A stretch of DNA of 64,000 nucleotides from NCBI RefSeq assembly GCF_018333375.1, contig NZ_BORW01000001.1:310001-374000 (forward strand), written 5' to 3'. Shown here in pieces: positions 10,921 through 18,497 of the stretch. The notes under the pieces are model-generated. The model was not told the origin of the DNA and did not search any database. It was given only the letters and a program-made list of their open reading frames with translations. Position 1 is the stretch's first letter. Every line of letters starts with the position of its first letter. This DNA comes from Paenibacillus cookii (GTDB lineage: Bacteria; Bacillota; Bacilli; Paenibacillales; Paenibacillaceae). Position numbers and translations under genes: made by a program.

Positions 10921-11676
10921 TCAAACGGCCCCGTAATTCATCCGGTCCTTGTATTTGACGTCCAGCCGCTGCTGCTTCCGGTATACCATGCGGGACATCA
11001 GCACGCTGATCTCGTATAACGCGATGAACGGCAGCGAAACGGAGATATGCGAAAAAAACTCCGGCGGCGAAATCATGCACGCGATAAAAACAAGCACCAT
11101 ATAGGAAACCTTGCGGATCTTCGCAAGTTTCGCCGGCGTCAAAATGCGCAGCCGGGTCAAGAACATCGCGACCACCGGCAGTTCGAAAGCCAAAGAAACC
11201 GGCGCCACGATGTTCGTCAGGAAAGAAAAATATTGCGCGATGCCGTAGGTTTCGACCAGCCCCAGGTTTTTGGTCGTGTCCGTCGTAAAGCGGAAGGCCA
11301 TCGGAAACACGACGAAATAAGCGAAAGCAAAGCCGACGACGATCAGCACAAACGCGGCCGGAATATATTTTAGCGCCGCCCTGCGCTCATCCTTCCGCAG
11401 CCCTTGTTTCACGAATCCCCATATTTGGAACAGCGTGAACGGAACCGCCACGATGAGCGACATCGCCGCGGACAGATACATGTAAATTTTGATGCCGTCC
11501 AACGGGCTGAACGCGTTCCAAGCGACAAGCGAAGCCGGCGGGCGGCTTTTCAGGAAATGCAGCACGTCCCCGGCAAAAAACATCGACGTAATCATGGACG
11601 CCGCAAAAACGGCAAGGATCCAAAACATCCTTTTCCTAATCTCGGATAAATGTTTTTCGTAAAGGGACCAATTCAT
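10921..11676 (-). CDS. tatC: Sec-independent translocase subunit TatC
   Basis: Receptor for twin-arginine signal peptides in the Tat complex. The 251 residues carry the N-terminal EKHLSEIRKRM motif, the conserved P-FTLFQIWGFVKQGLRKDERR loop after helix 2 and six predicted transmembrane segments. It pairs with tatA downstream. The start MNWSLYEKH is the only sensible one, since an in-frame stop precedes it, but no convincing Shine-Dalgarno sequence is visible. The C-terminal cytoplasmic tail is longer than in minimal TatC. Confidence 0.94.
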   Translation of the reverse strand: MNWSLYEKHLSEIRKRMFWILAVFAASMITSMFFAGDVLHFLKSRPPASLVAWNAFSPLDGIKIYMYLSAAMSLIVAVPFTLFQIWGFVKQGLRKDERRAALKYIPAAFVLIVVGFAFAYFVVFPMAFRFTTDTTKNLGLVETYGIAQYFSFLTNIVAPVSLAFELPVVAMFLTRLRILTPAKLAKIRKVSYMVLVFIACMISPPEFFSHISVSLPFIALYEISVLMSRMVYRKQQRLDVKYKDRMNYGAV

Positions 11677-11779
11677 TCGATTCAGCAGGTTCCACAGGTT
11701 CAGCAGGGTGATCAGCTCCAGTGATTTTTAAACGTTTCCTAGTTTCCACCTACCACTTTACCATTTTTGCGGGCAAAAA

Positions 11780-12421
11780 TCACGACGGTCTTCGCATCGA
11801 CTCGAGCCGCTCCAGCACGATCCGGACGGCGATCGCGTCATCGATGTACCCGAAAGGAAAGTTGAAGTCCGGTATAATGTCGGTCGACAAAACGAAATAC
11901 AGCAGCGCGCTCCCGATGATGTGGCGTTCGGCGTCCGGCAATCCGCCCGACTCGTATGCGTCGTACAAATCCCTTAACTGGTCGATATAATACCCCCGGC
12001 TCCGAAGCTGGGCAAGCTTATTCAAAAAAGAGCCCTGAATCATTTCCCGCCCTTCATCCGTTTGTGCATAGGCCTCGTATTTCTGCAGTTCCTGGCGAAT
12101 CCGCCCCGTTATGTTTTCCACGCAAATGCCGCTTCCTTGCAAAGCGTCCCGAAGTTCGCTGATGTCATCCTTCATCTCCTTGGACCCCAAACCCGCGGCG
12201 GCTAACAGCTCCTGGACCGGGATTTGCAAATGTTGTGCAAACAGATGGAGCTGCTCCAGCCTTGGCCGCTGCTTGCCGCTAACGATCCGTGAAATCGAAG
12301 CCGCATCCATGCCGATGATTCCGCCCAGCTTTCGCATCGACATCGACTTGGCGCGCAATGCGTTTTTGATTAACGCTCCCAGCCTGTTTTGCTCCTGCAT
12401 GCCCTCGCGATCCGCCGCCAT
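11780..12421 (-). CDS. XRE-type HTH protein with a C-terminal DUF1232 domain
   Basis: 213 residues starting at ATG 12421, behind AAGGCGGTG, which resembles a ribosome-binding site. Residues 14-70 form a Cro/C1-type helix-turn-helix (SMSMRKLGGIIGMDAASISR, then SGKQRPRLEQL). A helical linker (75-130) leads to a C-terminal segment (about 160-205) with the DUF1232/YkvA pattern ALLYFVLSTDIIPDF and GYIDDAIAV, a hydrophobic hairpin often found in small membrane-associated proteins. The architecture suggests a DNA-binding protein tied to the membrane, but the target is unknown. The gene is divergent from ytaF and upstream of tatC. Confidence 0.85.
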   Translation of the reverse strand: MAADREGMQEQNRLGALIKNALRAKSMSMRKLGGIIGMDAASISRIVSGKQRPRLEQLHLFAQHLQIPVQELLAAAGLGSKEMKDDISELRDALQGSGICVENITGRIRQELQKYEAYAQTDEGREMIQGSFLNKLAQLRSRGYYIDQLRDLYDAYESGGLPDAERHIIGSALLYFVLSTDIIPDFNFPFGYIDDAIAVRIVLERLESMRRPS

Positions 12422-12588
12422 CGTTTCACCGCCTTTTTGTTTGCCGTTCACCGTTTGTTGCGTTTTCCTCAACGCTTCCTCAACATTATATGTTCCATAC
12501 CGTCACTTTTTGTTGCCGGAATTAATAAGATACGATGAGGATTCGGCAATGCATGAACATCATTTCATCAAAGGGAGTGCTGGAGAAT

Positions 12589-13197
12589 ATGGTTGCGCCA
12601 TGGCTTTCGTCGGTTTCCATCGCGCTTGCGTCCAACCTCGATAATGCCGGGGTCGGAGCCGCTTACGGGGTACGAAACATCAAAATCCCTTTTTACGCGA
12701 GCGTGGTCATTGCCTTTATGGGTTTTCTGCTGACGCTGATCGGAGGGTTGTTCGGGCAGGTGATCGCTTTGTGGATGCCCCCGCAAATCTGCAACGTCAT
12801 CGGCATGATCATGCTGGTGGCCATCGGCCTTTGGGTGATGCTGCAGCCGATGCTGGAACAAAAGAAGCCCCGCCCAACGACGCCTTCGGGATCCATCCAG
12901 GAGATATTAAAAAATCCGGAAGCGGCCGATGTCGACCGGTCCAAAACCGTCGATTTCAAAGAATCGGTCATTCTCGGCATCGCGCTGTCGATCAATAATT
13001 TGGCCGGCGGATTCGACGCGGGGATCACAAGCATCAACATTTGGGAAACGTCGCTTTTTTCAGGCCTGTTCAGCTTGATCTGCATCGGCCTTTGCTCGAT
13101 GGCGGGCCGCAAAATCGCCGGCGAACGCCTGGGCAAAAGCGCCAGCTGGATTGCGGGCATCCTATTGATTGCAATCGGAGTGCACCAGGTCATCTAA
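12589..13197 (+). CDS. ytaF: Sporulation membrane protein YtaF (MntP/YtaF superfamily)
   Basis: A 202-residue membrane protein with six hydrophobic segments and two repeat-like halves (SIALASNLDNAGVGAAYG near the N-terminus, GIALSINNLAGGFDAGI in the middle). Both halves carry the Asn/Asp/Gly signatures of the YtaF family, which is related to the manganese exporter MntP; its role in sporulation is not known in detail. The start at 12589 follows GGAG. An upstream in-frame ATG at 12553 would add 12 residues. It is monocistronic on the plus strand and shares a terminator with the convergent FusB-family gene. Confidence 0.85.
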   Translation: MVAPWLSSVSIALASNLDNAGVGAAYGVRNIKIPFYASVVIAFMGFLLTLIGGLFGQVIALWMPPQICNVIGMIMLVAIGLWVMLQPMLEQKKPRPTTPSGSIQEILKNPEAADVDRSKTVDFKESVILGIALSINNLAGGFDAGITSINIWETSLFSGLFSLICIGLCSMAGRKIAGERLGKSASWIAGILLIAIGVHQVI

Positions 13198-13211
13198 TGC
13201 CGTCGTCACTT

Positions 13212-13240
13212 AAAAAGGCTGCCCTTCAGGGCAGCCTTTG
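13212..13240. terminator. Shared convergent terminator (ytaF / FusB-family gene)
   Basis: AGGCTGCCCT (13216-13225) and AGGGCAGCCT (13228-13237) form a 10-bp stem. The minus-strand side is followed by TTTTT and serves the FusB-family gene; the plus-strand side has a weaker TTT tail. Confidence 0.8.
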
Positions 13241-13245
13241 GCGAT

Positions 13246-13887
13246 TTATTTGAGAACGGAGAAAATGAACTTCTCCAGTGATCCTGTATCGGCAATGGAC
13301 TGATTGCATGCAGGGTTATCGATACAGACGTACTGGCCGATGGAAGAGTAGTTATCCGGCAAAGCGCTTTTGGTCTTGACGGTGAAGAAGGCCAGCTCCT
13401 GGTGCCGGTTGCAGAACATGCAATACCCCTTCTTGTTGGTCGGCGTGATTCTTCCTTCGATCCCGATGAACTTTCCTTCGTGCGGATACACGATGAACAA
13501 TCGGTTCGTTGCGACGTCGACCCAGCCGAGATACGTCACAAATCGAAAATCGATGGCCTGCAGATCAGGCACTTTTAGCTTCTTGCTTTTAGGAAATAAC
13601 TTCTGAATCTGCTTCTCCGTAATCGGCGGATAAGGCTCCACGTACGCTTCCAAATCGGTGAGATAATTTTGGAATTCGTATGCCGTCTCGAAGGTCGAAA
13701 TTCGTTCCAGCATCCGGCGCTGATCTTCCGTTAAGGAAGGAAATGCTTCGGTAATCGTCAAAGCCGCCCGATACCTTACGGTCTCCAGGACTTTGCGGTC
13801 CGCGACGGTTCGCAGCGTTCTCAGAAGGAATTCGGTTTGTCTCTTAATTACGTTATACTGATGGTTTCTAATAAATGGTATACTCAT
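13246..13887 (-). CDS. FusB/FusC family EF-G-binding protein
   Basis: 213 residues, the same length as staphylococcal FusB. Shared features are the N-terminal HQYNVIKRQ, the central KLFPKSKKLKVPDL stretch, a GWVDVATNR segment, and a C-terminal four-cysteine zinc finger (Cys156, Cys159, Cys188, Cys194, in CMFCN and CIDNPACN). FusB proteins bind elongation factor G and help it leave the ribosome, which gives fusidic acid tolerance in staphylococci; chromosomal members in soil Bacilli may have a housekeeping role. SD AAGGGG is 10 nt before the ATG and lies inside a predicted hairpin. A dedicated promoter and leader peptide precede it. Confidence 0.92.
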   Translation of the reverse strand: MSIPFIRNHQYNVIKRQTEFLLRTLRTVADRKVLETVRYRAALTITEAFPSLTEDQRRMLERISTFETAYEFQNYLTDLEAYVEPYPPITEKQIQKLFPKSKKLKVPDLQAIDFRFVTYLGWVDVATNRLFIVYPHEGKFIGIEGRITPTNKKGYCMFCNRHQELAFFTVKTKSALPDNYSSIGQYVCIDNPACNQSIADTGSLEKFIFSVLK

Positions 13888-14028
13888 AGCTCTTCAGCCC
13901 CTTATTATTATTAAAAAAATGTAATAAGGTGCAAAGCCCGTTATTAGAAACGATAAAATGAAGCTTGGGCGATTGAATCCATTCCATCGCACCTCACGCA
14001 AAGTATCGCCCCGAAATCAGGCTTTGCA
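13888..14028 (-). promoter_or_regulatory. Structured leader of the FusB-family gene (candidate attenuator)
   Basis: Three pairings can be drawn. (a) TGCAAAGCC (13930-13938) with GGCTTTGCA (14020-14028), the latter overlapping the end of the leader-peptide frame. (b) GGGCGAT (13967-13973) with ATCGCCC (14005-14011), or alternatively its GCGAT part with ATCGC at 13986-13990. (c) CCTTATTA (13900-13907) with TAATAAGG (13922-13929), which covers the FusB Shine-Dalgarno (CCCCTT at 13898-13903 on the given strand). Competing stems that hide the downstream RBS behind a short translated frame are the hallmark of translational attenuation. Structure is inferred by eye. Confidence 0.6.
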
Positions 14029-14067
14029 TGAGGACTTCCTAGCTAATGAGCAATTACGCATTGCCAT
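14017..14067 (-). CDS. Leader peptide of the FusB-family gene, 16 aa
   Basis: ATG at 14067 has GGAGG 8 nt upstream (14076-14080) and the frame ends at TGA 14017-14019. The peptide reads MAMRNCSLARKSSCKA. It starts about 27 nt after the predicted transcription start, and its last codons overlap one arm of a hairpin in the structured leader. Too short to act as an enzyme; the likely role is ribosome-dependent control of the downstream gene. No homologue known to me. Confidence 0.6.
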   Translation of the reverse strand: MAMRNCSLARKSSCKA

Positions 14068-14100
14068 CGATAAGACCTCCAATCATGAATCAATGGAAAA

Positions 14101-14129
14101 ATTATAACAAAAAGTTACAGAAGCCGCAA
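14101..14129 (-). promoter_or_regulatory. Promoter of the FusB-family gene
   Basis: TTGCGG (14124-14129) and a perfect TATAAT (14101-14106) are spaced by exactly 17 bp on the minus strand. The transcript would start near 14094 and include the leader peptide and the hairpins. Together with the leader it fills the stretch 13888-14150. Confidence 0.7.
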
Positions 14130-14154
14130 TTGTATGGTTTGGTCATCACCCCAT

Positions 14155-14192
14155 AAAAAAACGGCCAGCCTGTTGGCTGACCGCTTTTTTTT
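14155..14192. terminator. Terminator downstream of dapL (bidirectional)
   Basis: CGGCCAGCC, a TGTT loop and GGCTGACCG form the stem (14162-14183), with a run of A on the left and T on the right. On the minus strand the T run follows the stem and ends the dapL transcript. Confidence 0.8.
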
Positions 14193-14212
14193 GCGCTTAT
14201 AGCATATTTCAA

Positions 14213-15466
14213 TTAGAATTCGAATTCGACGTCGCTCAGGCGGCGTTTGATTTCGCCGATAACGCGTTTTTCGTCTTCCTCGCCGTTTGCGATGAACGTG
14301 ACGGAGAAACGGACGAAATGTCCGGCATCATCCCATGGCACGCTGGAGATCAGCTTTTCGCGGATCAGATACTGCGAGAAATCCTCGCCGGATTCGAAAC
14401 GGATGCCGCCCTTGATCCCTTTCGGCGCCTCCACGTACAGGAAGAAGGAACCTTTCGGTTTTTCCGCCTGGAATCCGAGCTCGTTCAGCGCGGCGACCAG
14501 CATGTCGTGCCGGCGGGAATATTTGGCCGCGATTTTTTCGGTAATTTCCGGATGGTACAAGCCGTATGCGGCCGCTTTTTGGATCGCGATGAATTGTCCC
14601 GAATCGTTGTTGTCCTTCACGTCGCCGAAAGCCTTGACGACAAGCGGGTTGCCGGCAATAAAGCCGATCCGCCAGCCGGTCATGTTGTAGGACTTGGACA
14701 AGGAGTGCAGCTCGACGCCGACGTCTTTCGCCCCCGGAACGGACAAAAAGCTGAGCGGCTTCAACCCGTCATAGGTCAGTGCGGCATACGGGGCGTCATG
14801 AACGATGACGACGTTATGCTTTTTCGCCCATTCCACCACTTCGGCGAAAAACTCCACGGTTGCGCTGGCGCCCGTCGGATTGTTCGGGTAGTTCAAATAA
14901 AACAGCTTGGCCCGTTTGGCGATATCTTCGGGGATGGCATTCAAATCCGGAAGGAAGTTGTTTTCCTTCGTCAGTTCGACGTTATAGACTTCCCCGCCCA
15001 AATATTTGGTGTGCGTGCCCATCACCGGATATCCCGGAACCGTCATGATCGTCACGTCGCCCGGGTTGATGAAACACGAAGGCAGCATGGCCAGCGCCGG
15101 TTTGGAACCGATCGAATGCAGCACTTCGGTTTCGGGATCGATGCCTTCGACGCCAAACACTTCCTTCAGGTAATGGGCTGCCGCAACCTTGAATTCAGGG
15201 ATGCCGTTGTCCGCATACCCGCGGTTTTCAGGCTTGGCCGCTTCTTCGGCAAGCTTGGCGACGATGCCGCTGTCCGCCATTTCATCGGGTTCGCCGACGC
15301 CAAGGTCGATCAGTTCGACGCCCGGAAAATCCTTTTTTGCCTGCGCTTTGGCGCGCTTGATCTTCTCGAATTTGTAAATCGCTGTATCTTTACCATAATT
15401 GGATCCGCCAATCCGATCCGCAAAATTGTGCTGAATATACGTATGTTGGTATTGTTCGATACTCAT
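14213..15466 (-). CDS. dapL: LL-diaminopimelate aminotransferase-like enzyme
   Basis: A class I/II PLP aminotransferase of 417 residues. Lys258 in SLSKSYNMTGWRIGF is the likely Schiff-base lysine, with NPTG at 196-199 and Asp224 in HDAPYAA. The N-terminal LIDLGVGEPDEMAD and the YADNGIPEF stretch fit the DapL family, which converts tetrahydrodipicolinate directly to LL-DAP and bypasses the acylated intermediates. Nearby MurE is of the meso-DAP type, which agrees with a DAP supply role. The start at 15466 (MSIEQ) is preferred; an ATG 12 nt upstream abuts the GGGAG. An aminotransferase of another specificity remains possible. Confidence 0.8.
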   Translation of the reverse strand: MSIEQYQHTYIQHNFADRIGGSNYGKDTAIYKFEKIKRAKAQAKKDFPGVELIDLGVGEPDEMADSGIVAKLAEEAAKPENRGYADNGIPEFKVAAAHYLKEVFGVEGIDPETEVLHSIGSKPALAMLPSCFINPGDVTIMTVPGYPVMGTHTKYLGGEVYNVELTKENNFLPDLNAIPEDIAKRAKLFYLNYPNNPTGASATVEFFAEVVEWAKKHNVVIVHDAPYAALTYDGLKPLSFLSVPGAKDVGVELHSLSKSYNMTGWRIGFIAGNPLVVKAFGDVKDNNDSGQFIAIQKAAAYGLYHPEITEKIAAKYSRRHDMLVAALNELGFQAEKPKGSFFLYVEAPKGIKGGIRFESGEDFSQYLIREKLISSVPWDDAGHFVRFSVTFIANGEEDEKRVIGEIKRRLSDVEFEF

Positions 15467-15524
15467 TTGTTTCTTCATCTCCCATTTAAGCTAAGTTCCA
15501 AAAAACCTACCCTAAATATGAAGG

Positions 15525-15549
15525 AATCCATGGCTGAATGCCATGGATT
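15525..15549. repeat. Perfect hairpin between rluD and dapL
   Basis: AATCCATGGC (15525-15534) and GCCATGGATT (15540-15549) form a 10-bp stem with a 5-nt loop. There is no T run on either side, so it is a poor terminator and could instead be an RNA processing or regulatory element. Confidence 0.5.
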
Positions 15550-15571
15550 AATTATCGTATCATTTGTACTT

Positions 15572-16495
15572 TCATCGGCTGCGCAGACTGGCGAGCAGCT
15601 CTTCCATATCCTGCGGGATATCGGCCGTAAATTCCAAATATTCCCCGCTGGACGGATGGATGAAACCGAGCACTTTCGCATGGAGCGCCTGCCCGTCCAT
15701 TTTGATGCCCTTGCTGCGCCCGTAGACCGGATCGCCGACAAGCGGATGACCGATGAATTTCATATGGACGCGAATCTGGTGGGTCCGGCCGGTTTCGAGC
15801 TGCAGCTCGAGCAGCGTGTAATCCCCGAACCGCTCCAGCACGGCAAAATGCGTAACCGCGTGTTTGCTGTTTCTTTCGGTGACCGTATACATTTTGCGGT
15901 CGAACGGATCGCGGCCGATCGGCGCATCGACGGTGCCTTGGTCATGGCTGACGTTGCCGTGCACAAGCGCAACATATTTGCGCGTCACGCTGTGATCCTT
16001 CAGTTGGGCGGCAAGCGAGGCATGCGCCTTATCGTTTTTGGCGGCCATCAGCAGGCCCGAGGTGTCTTTGTCGATCCGGTGCACGATCCCCGGCCGCAGT
16101 TCCCCGTTAATGCCCGACAGATCCTTGCAGTGATGCATCAGCGCGTTCACCAGGGTGCCGGATGCATGTCCGGGCGCCGGATGCACGACCATTCCCCTCG
16201 GTTTGTTCACCACGACGACGTCGCTGTCCTCGTAAGCGATATCGAGCGGAATATCCTCCGGCACGATTTCGACGACGGCGGGTTCGGGCACGGTCACTTC
16301 GAGGACATCCCCTTCGGCCAGCTTATAGTTGGCTTTGACCGGTTTGCCGTTCACTTTAACGTGCCCCGAAGCGATCCAAAGCTGCACCTGCGATCTGGAT
16401 ACGTCCTCTTCCCAAGATTCCGTGATGTATTTGTCGATCCGTTCCTTTGCATAGGCCTCATCGATCACCCATTCCCGGATATCGGCTTCACTCAC
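15572..16495 (-). CDS. rluD: RluA/RluD family pseudouridine synthase
   Basis: Isomerises uridines in 23S rRNA to pseudouridine. 307 residues: an S4 RNA-binding domain at about 18-72, then the catalytic domain with HRIDKDTSGLL, in which Asp142 is the expected nucleophile, and the later RTHQIRVHM motif near 250. It starts with GTG and overlaps the lspA stop (GTGA), so the two are coupled. The same lspA-rluD pair (ylyB in B. subtilis) lies next to the pyr operon there; here dapL and other genes intervene. The exact rRNA sites cannot be told from sequence. Confidence 0.92.
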   Translation of the reverse strand: MSEADIREWVIDEAYAKERIDKYITESWEEDVSRSQVQLWIASGHVKVNGKPVKANYKLAEGDVLEVTVPEPAVVEIVPEDIPLDIAYEDSDVVVVNKPRGMVVHPAPGHASGTLVNALMHHCKDLSGINGELRPGIVHRIDKDTSGLLMAAKNDKAHASLAAQLKDHSVTRKYVALVHGNVSHDQGTVDAPIGRDPFDRKMYTVTERNSKHAVTHFAVLERFGDYTLLELQLETGRTHQIRVHMKFIGHPLVGDPVYGRSKGIKMDGQALHAKVLGFIHPSSGEYLEFTADIPQDMEELLASLRSR

Positions 16496-16989
16496 ACGAT
16501 TTCATTCCCTTCCTTGCTGCCTTCTTCTTTGGTGGTTTTGTTCAAATCGAACAGCGAGTCCAAAATAATGAGCGCCACGCCTACAACGATGCAGGAATCG
16601 GCGATGTTGAAGATCGGAAACGTGTAGCTTCCGAAGTTGAACATCAAAAAGTCGACGACTTCCCCGGTCAGCGCCCGATCGAGGAAATTGCCGATCGCCC
16701 CGCCAAGCACGAGGCTGAGTGCCGCAGGCAGCAGCTTGCGGGCAGAGGTTTTTCTAACCTTTTGCATGTACCAGATAATGGCGATGACCACAACGACGGT
16801 AACGATGATGAAAAACCAGCGTTGGTTCGGGAGAATGCCGAAGGCGGCTCCCCGGTTGCGGCTGGAGGTAATCAGGAAAAAGTTTCCGATCACGGGAATT
16901 TCCTGACCGAGCTCCAGTTGTTTTGCAATGATCCATTTGGTCCCCTGGTCCACTAAAAACGCGACGATCGCGAGGATGTAATACCACAC
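16492..16989 (-). CDS. lspA: Lipoprotein signal peptidase (signal peptidase II)
   Basis: Removes signal peptides from diacylglyceryl-modified prolipoproteins in the membrane; OppA in this window is one likely substrate. 165 residues with four transmembrane segments. Conserved acidic positions are present at Asp104 and Asp113 (NFLDRALTGEVVDF) and Asp131 (FNIADSC). The frame starts with GTG at 16989 (MWYYILAIV). The leader at 17020-17050 can form two small hairpins (TTGACG/CGTCAA and GGCC/GGCC) of unknown importance. Confidence 0.95.
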   Translation of the reverse strand: MWYYILAIVAFLVDQGTKWIIAKQLELGQEIPVIGNFFLITSSRNRGAAFGILPNQRWFFIIVTVVVVIAIIWYMQKVRKTSARKLLPAALSLVLGGAIGNFLDRALTGEVVDFLMFNFGSYTFPIFNIADSCIVVGVALIILDSLFDLNKTTKEEGSKEGNEIV

Positions 16990-17210
16990 AGCTCCATGTC
17001 ACTCCGTTCTTATCAATTGGGCCTTGCGGCCTTGACGGCTTCACGTCAACTAAGACCTGTATATTGTAGCACAGCACGCCAAACATCGTCCATTAACGTC
17101 CATCCCCGAGAAGATTTTCCTTCTGTAAAAGCTCAGCCTTTCGCGCATTCTACAAAAGAAGGAATTGTCTCAAGCGGCATACCGTTGCCGCAAAAGGAAA
17201 GGGGCCCGTG

Positions 17211-17963
17211 ATGATGCAGCATCTTACCGCTTCGCAGCTAAAGCATCTGCGCTCCAAGCTGGAAGAGCAGTTGCAATCCTTGCAGCAAAAAGACCAGGAA
17301 AACGATTCATACGGCGTAGACGAGTCCATGCGGGACCAAACCGGCGAGCTGTCGCTGATCGATAACCATCCCGGGGACGTGGCTACCGATTTGTACAACC
17401 GGGAAGTGGACCTTTTGCTTCAAAACCATGACGACCACCTGATGGAGCTGATCCGCGACGCGCTTGAACGGATGGATCAGGGAACGTACGGCATCTGCCC
17501 GATCTGCAACAGGCCGATCCCATACGAACGACTCGAGGCCGTTCCGATGACGGAATATTGCGTGGAGGATAACCCGAAACACCATGTTTCCGACTACCGG
17601 CCGGTGGAGGAATATTTCCTGATGCCGCCATTCGGCCGCACGAGCTTGGATGAACGCGATGACCAAAACGGCTTTGACGGAGAAGACGCCTGGCAGGCGG
17701 TCGAAAACTTCGGTACGTCCAATACGCCGGCCTATGCCGAGGATAACGACGTCCACAGTTATAATGACATGGAGATCGAAGCGTCCGAAGAGCTTGAAGG
17801 ATGCGTCGAACCGATGGAAGCTTTCGTCGCCACCGACATGTACGGCAATTTGATCGATATCGTCCGGAACCACCAATACCGAAAATACATGGACTTGGGC
17901 GAAGGCATCGACATGTACCAGCTGGCGGAAGAAGAAGAGGACGAAGAGGATTTTCTCCTCTAG
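17211..17963 (+). CDS. YlyA/YteA family TraR/DksA-type zinc-finger protein
   Basis: 250 residues. An N-terminal coiled coil (about 5-80) is followed by a DksA-like C-terminal finger CPICNRPIPYERLEAVPMTEYC (about 101-122), where the fourth ligand is not a cysteine, as is common in the YteA group. A very acidic tail ends with EEEEDEEDF. DksA-like proteins bind in the secondary channel of RNA polymerase. The position between ileS and lspA matches B. subtilis ylyA, reported to affect SigG-dependent transcription, but here the gene runs on the opposite strand to its neighbours. GGAAAGGGG precedes the start; ATG at 17214 is an alternative. Confidence 0.82.
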   Translation: MMQHLTASQLKHLRSKLEEQLQSLQQKDQENDSYGVDESMRDQTGELSLIDNHPGDVATDLYNREVDLLLQNHDDHLMELIRDALERMDQGTYGICPICNRPIPYERLEAVPMTEYCVEDNPKHHVSDYRPVEEYFLMPPFGRTSLDERDDQNGFDGEDAWQAVENFGTSNTPAYAEDNDVHSYNDMEIEASEELEGCVEPMEAFVATDMYGNLIDIVRNHQYRKYMDLGEGIDMYQLAEEEEDEEDFLL

Positions 17964-17989
17964 CTTTAAAAGGGTGACCCCACCCTCGG

Positions 17990-18322
17990 TTAATAGGTGT
18001 TCAGTTCCATCTGGCGCTGCACGATGCGGACGATATCCGCGATATAGTCCCCGATGATGGGCAAGTTCAGTGCGCCCAATACCTGCAGCACGTAAATGAT
18101 GGTGGCCGCAAAAAAAGTGAACCCGATCGCGATCCCGACCCCGCGCGCCGTTCCCGATAGCAGATTAAGCCAGATCAAACGCAAAGGCTTGTGAAGAAGC
18201 TGGGTGTAGTCGGCGATGCGCGACTTTTCCATCTCGCTTGCGATTTGGGCCGTGAGCTGGTAGATCCGGTTCAACTGCTCTTTTTCGGCCGCAGATCCGC
18301 CTGTATTCTCATCATTGACCAT
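17990..18322 (-). CDS. DUF5665 family small membrane protein
   Basis: 110 residues starting at MVNDENTGG behind GGGGAAG. The N-terminal half is hydrophilic and helical (EKEQLNRIYQLTAQIASEMEK). Two hydrophobic stretches follow (about 48-76 and 80-95), with the pattern PLRLIWLNLLSGTARGVGIAIGF typical of this uncharacterised family. It is convergent with the YlyA/YteA gene and lies after the ileS terminator, so it probably has its own promoter. Function unknown. Confidence 0.75.
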   Translation of the reverse strand: MVNDENTGGSAAEKEQLNRIYQLTAQIASEMEKSRIADYTQLLHKPLRLIWLNLLSGTARGVGIAIGFTFFAATIIYVLQVLGALNLPIIGDYIADIVRIVQRQMELNTY

Positions 18323-18356
18323 AGATGACTTCCCCTTCATAAAAGCTGTCGCGAAG

Positions 18357-18411
18357 AAAAACAAACGAGCCTGCAAGCCGCCGGAGCGATCCGGCGCCTT
18401 AAGGCTCGTTT
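18357..18411 (-). terminator. Terminator downstream of ileS
   Basis: AAACGAGCCT (18363-18372) pairs with AGGCTCGTTT (18402-18411) around an inner GCCGCCGG/CCGGCGCC stem. On the minus strand it is followed by GTTTTTC. Confidence 0.75.
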
Positions 18412-18463
18412 ATTCCTTTTGACTGCTATTATTTGCCTAAAGCCTGCCTCTCATTCAGCAAGG

Positions 18464-18488
18464 AAGCCTCTTTGGGGCTTTATTTTTT
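18464..18488 (+). terminator. Plus-strand terminator-like hairpin next to the ileS stop
   Basis: AAGCCTC, a TTTG loop and GGGCTT are followed by TATTTTTT on the plus strand, just outside the ileS stop codon at 18498. No plus-strand gene is visible upstream of it, so it may protect ileS from antisense reading or be chance. Confidence 0.4.
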
Positions 18489-18497
18489 AAACAGGCC

